This document shows, in pieces, positions 7,475 to 7,556 of a stretch of DNA of 7,556 nucleotides. How positions within the stretch are numbered: the first letter of the stretch is position 1; every line of letters begins with the position of its first letter. A model generated the notes under the pieces. It was not told the DNA's origin. It ran no database searches and saw nothing but the letters and a program-made list of their open reading frames with translations. The stretch is from Bacteroidota bacterium (GTDB lineage: Bacteria; Bacteroidota; Bacteroidia; Flavobacteriales_D; Crocinitomicaceae), in contig SBGS01000094.1 of NCBI GenBank assembly GCA_006226555.1, positions 1-7,556 of the forward strand. The letters are read 5' to 3'. The translations under genes were made by a program, and so were the position numbers.

Positions 7475-7504
7475 CAAAAATATAAATTCTATTCACATCT
7501 TAAC
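7475..7504 (-). promoter_or_regulatory. Probable nqr operon promoter (Bacteroidota type)
   Basis: On the minus strand TATTTTTG (7482-7475) matches the Bacteroidota -7 consensus TAnnTTTG exactly. GTTA (7504-7501), a partial match to the -33 TTG element, lies 18 nt upstream, close to the usual spacing of about 19-21. Transcription would begin near 7468, giving a leader of about 20 nt before nqrA with no clear Shine-Dalgarno sequence. The start site is estimated from the motif. Confidence 0.6.
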
Positions 7505-7537
7505 TTTTGTTAGCATTTACAGAAAGTCATAATTGTA

Positions 7538-7556
7538 ATTTAGAACGATTCTAAAT
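7538..7556. promoter_or_regulatory. Perfect 19-nt palindrome, possible operator upstream of nqrA
   Basis: ATTTAGAA and TTCTAAAT flank a 3-nt centre as exact 8-bp inverted arms. The site ends at the window edge, 91 nt upstream of the nqrA start and about 34 nt upstream of the candidate -33 element. There is no U-tract next to it inside the window and the arms are AT-rich, so a dimeric repressor or activator site is likelier than a terminator. The arms resemble TTTAGAA/TTCTAAA half-sites I recall for Fur-family iron regulators of the Irr type. It could equally belong to a gene beyond the edge. Confidence 0.5.

Noticed and set aside
7538..7556. Palindrome as a terminator of an upstream gene
   Set aside because: The arms are AT-rich and only 8 bp, and inside the window neither strand shows a T-tract directly after it. 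It cannot be fully excluded because the sequence ends here.

Overview
The window is a complete minus-strand operon for the sodium-translocating NADH:quinone oxidoreductase (Na+-NQR), transcribed nqrA-nqrB-nqrC-nqrD-nqrE-nqrF from right to left (7447 down to 1422). It is followed by the 5' part of a separate minus-strand gene for a secreted von Willebrand factor type D (VWD) domain protein, which runs off the left edge. All seven genes point the same way. I see no RNA genes, mobile elements, CRISPR arrays or convincing plus-strand genes.

The likely source is a member of the Bacteroidota, probably a marine or aquatic flavobacterium-like organism. The evidence is an AT-rich sequence, a TAnnTTTG-type -7 promoter element before nqrA, generally poor Shine-Dalgarno sequences, a signal peptide ending in the FA|Q style common in this phylum, and the style of the Nqr proteins. 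This is inference; the window holds no taxonomic marker gene.

Layout from the right edge: a perfect 19-nt palindrome (7538-7556), a probable Bacteroidota promoter (about 7475-7504), then nqrA (quinone-side soluble subunit), nqrB (membrane subunit with covalent FMN), nqrC (periplasmic covalent FMN), nqrD and nqrE (paired membrane subunits sharing an iron-sulfur centre) and nqrF (NADH/FAD/2Fe-2S entry subunit). The intergenic gaps are only 18, 2, 10, 22 and 1 nt. The operon closes with a strong hairpin terminator (1373-1403) whose G-U pair and U-tract fit the minus strand. A 114-nt spacer with a weak promoter candidate and a 9-bp direct repeat precedes the VWD gene.

The six Nqr proteins form one complex. 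NADH is oxidised by NqrF, electrons pass through the NqrD/E cluster and the FMNs of NqrC and NqrB, quinone is reduced, and Na+ is pumped out. Cofactor-binding residues are present in every subunit I could check, so the pump looks functional. The FMN-attachment motifs of NqrB and NqrC each replace the usual alanine before the acceptor threonine. The VWD gene looks unrelated to the pump and is the least ordinary protein here. Overall this is mostly a core metabolic region. I did not find a clear undescribed multi-gene system.
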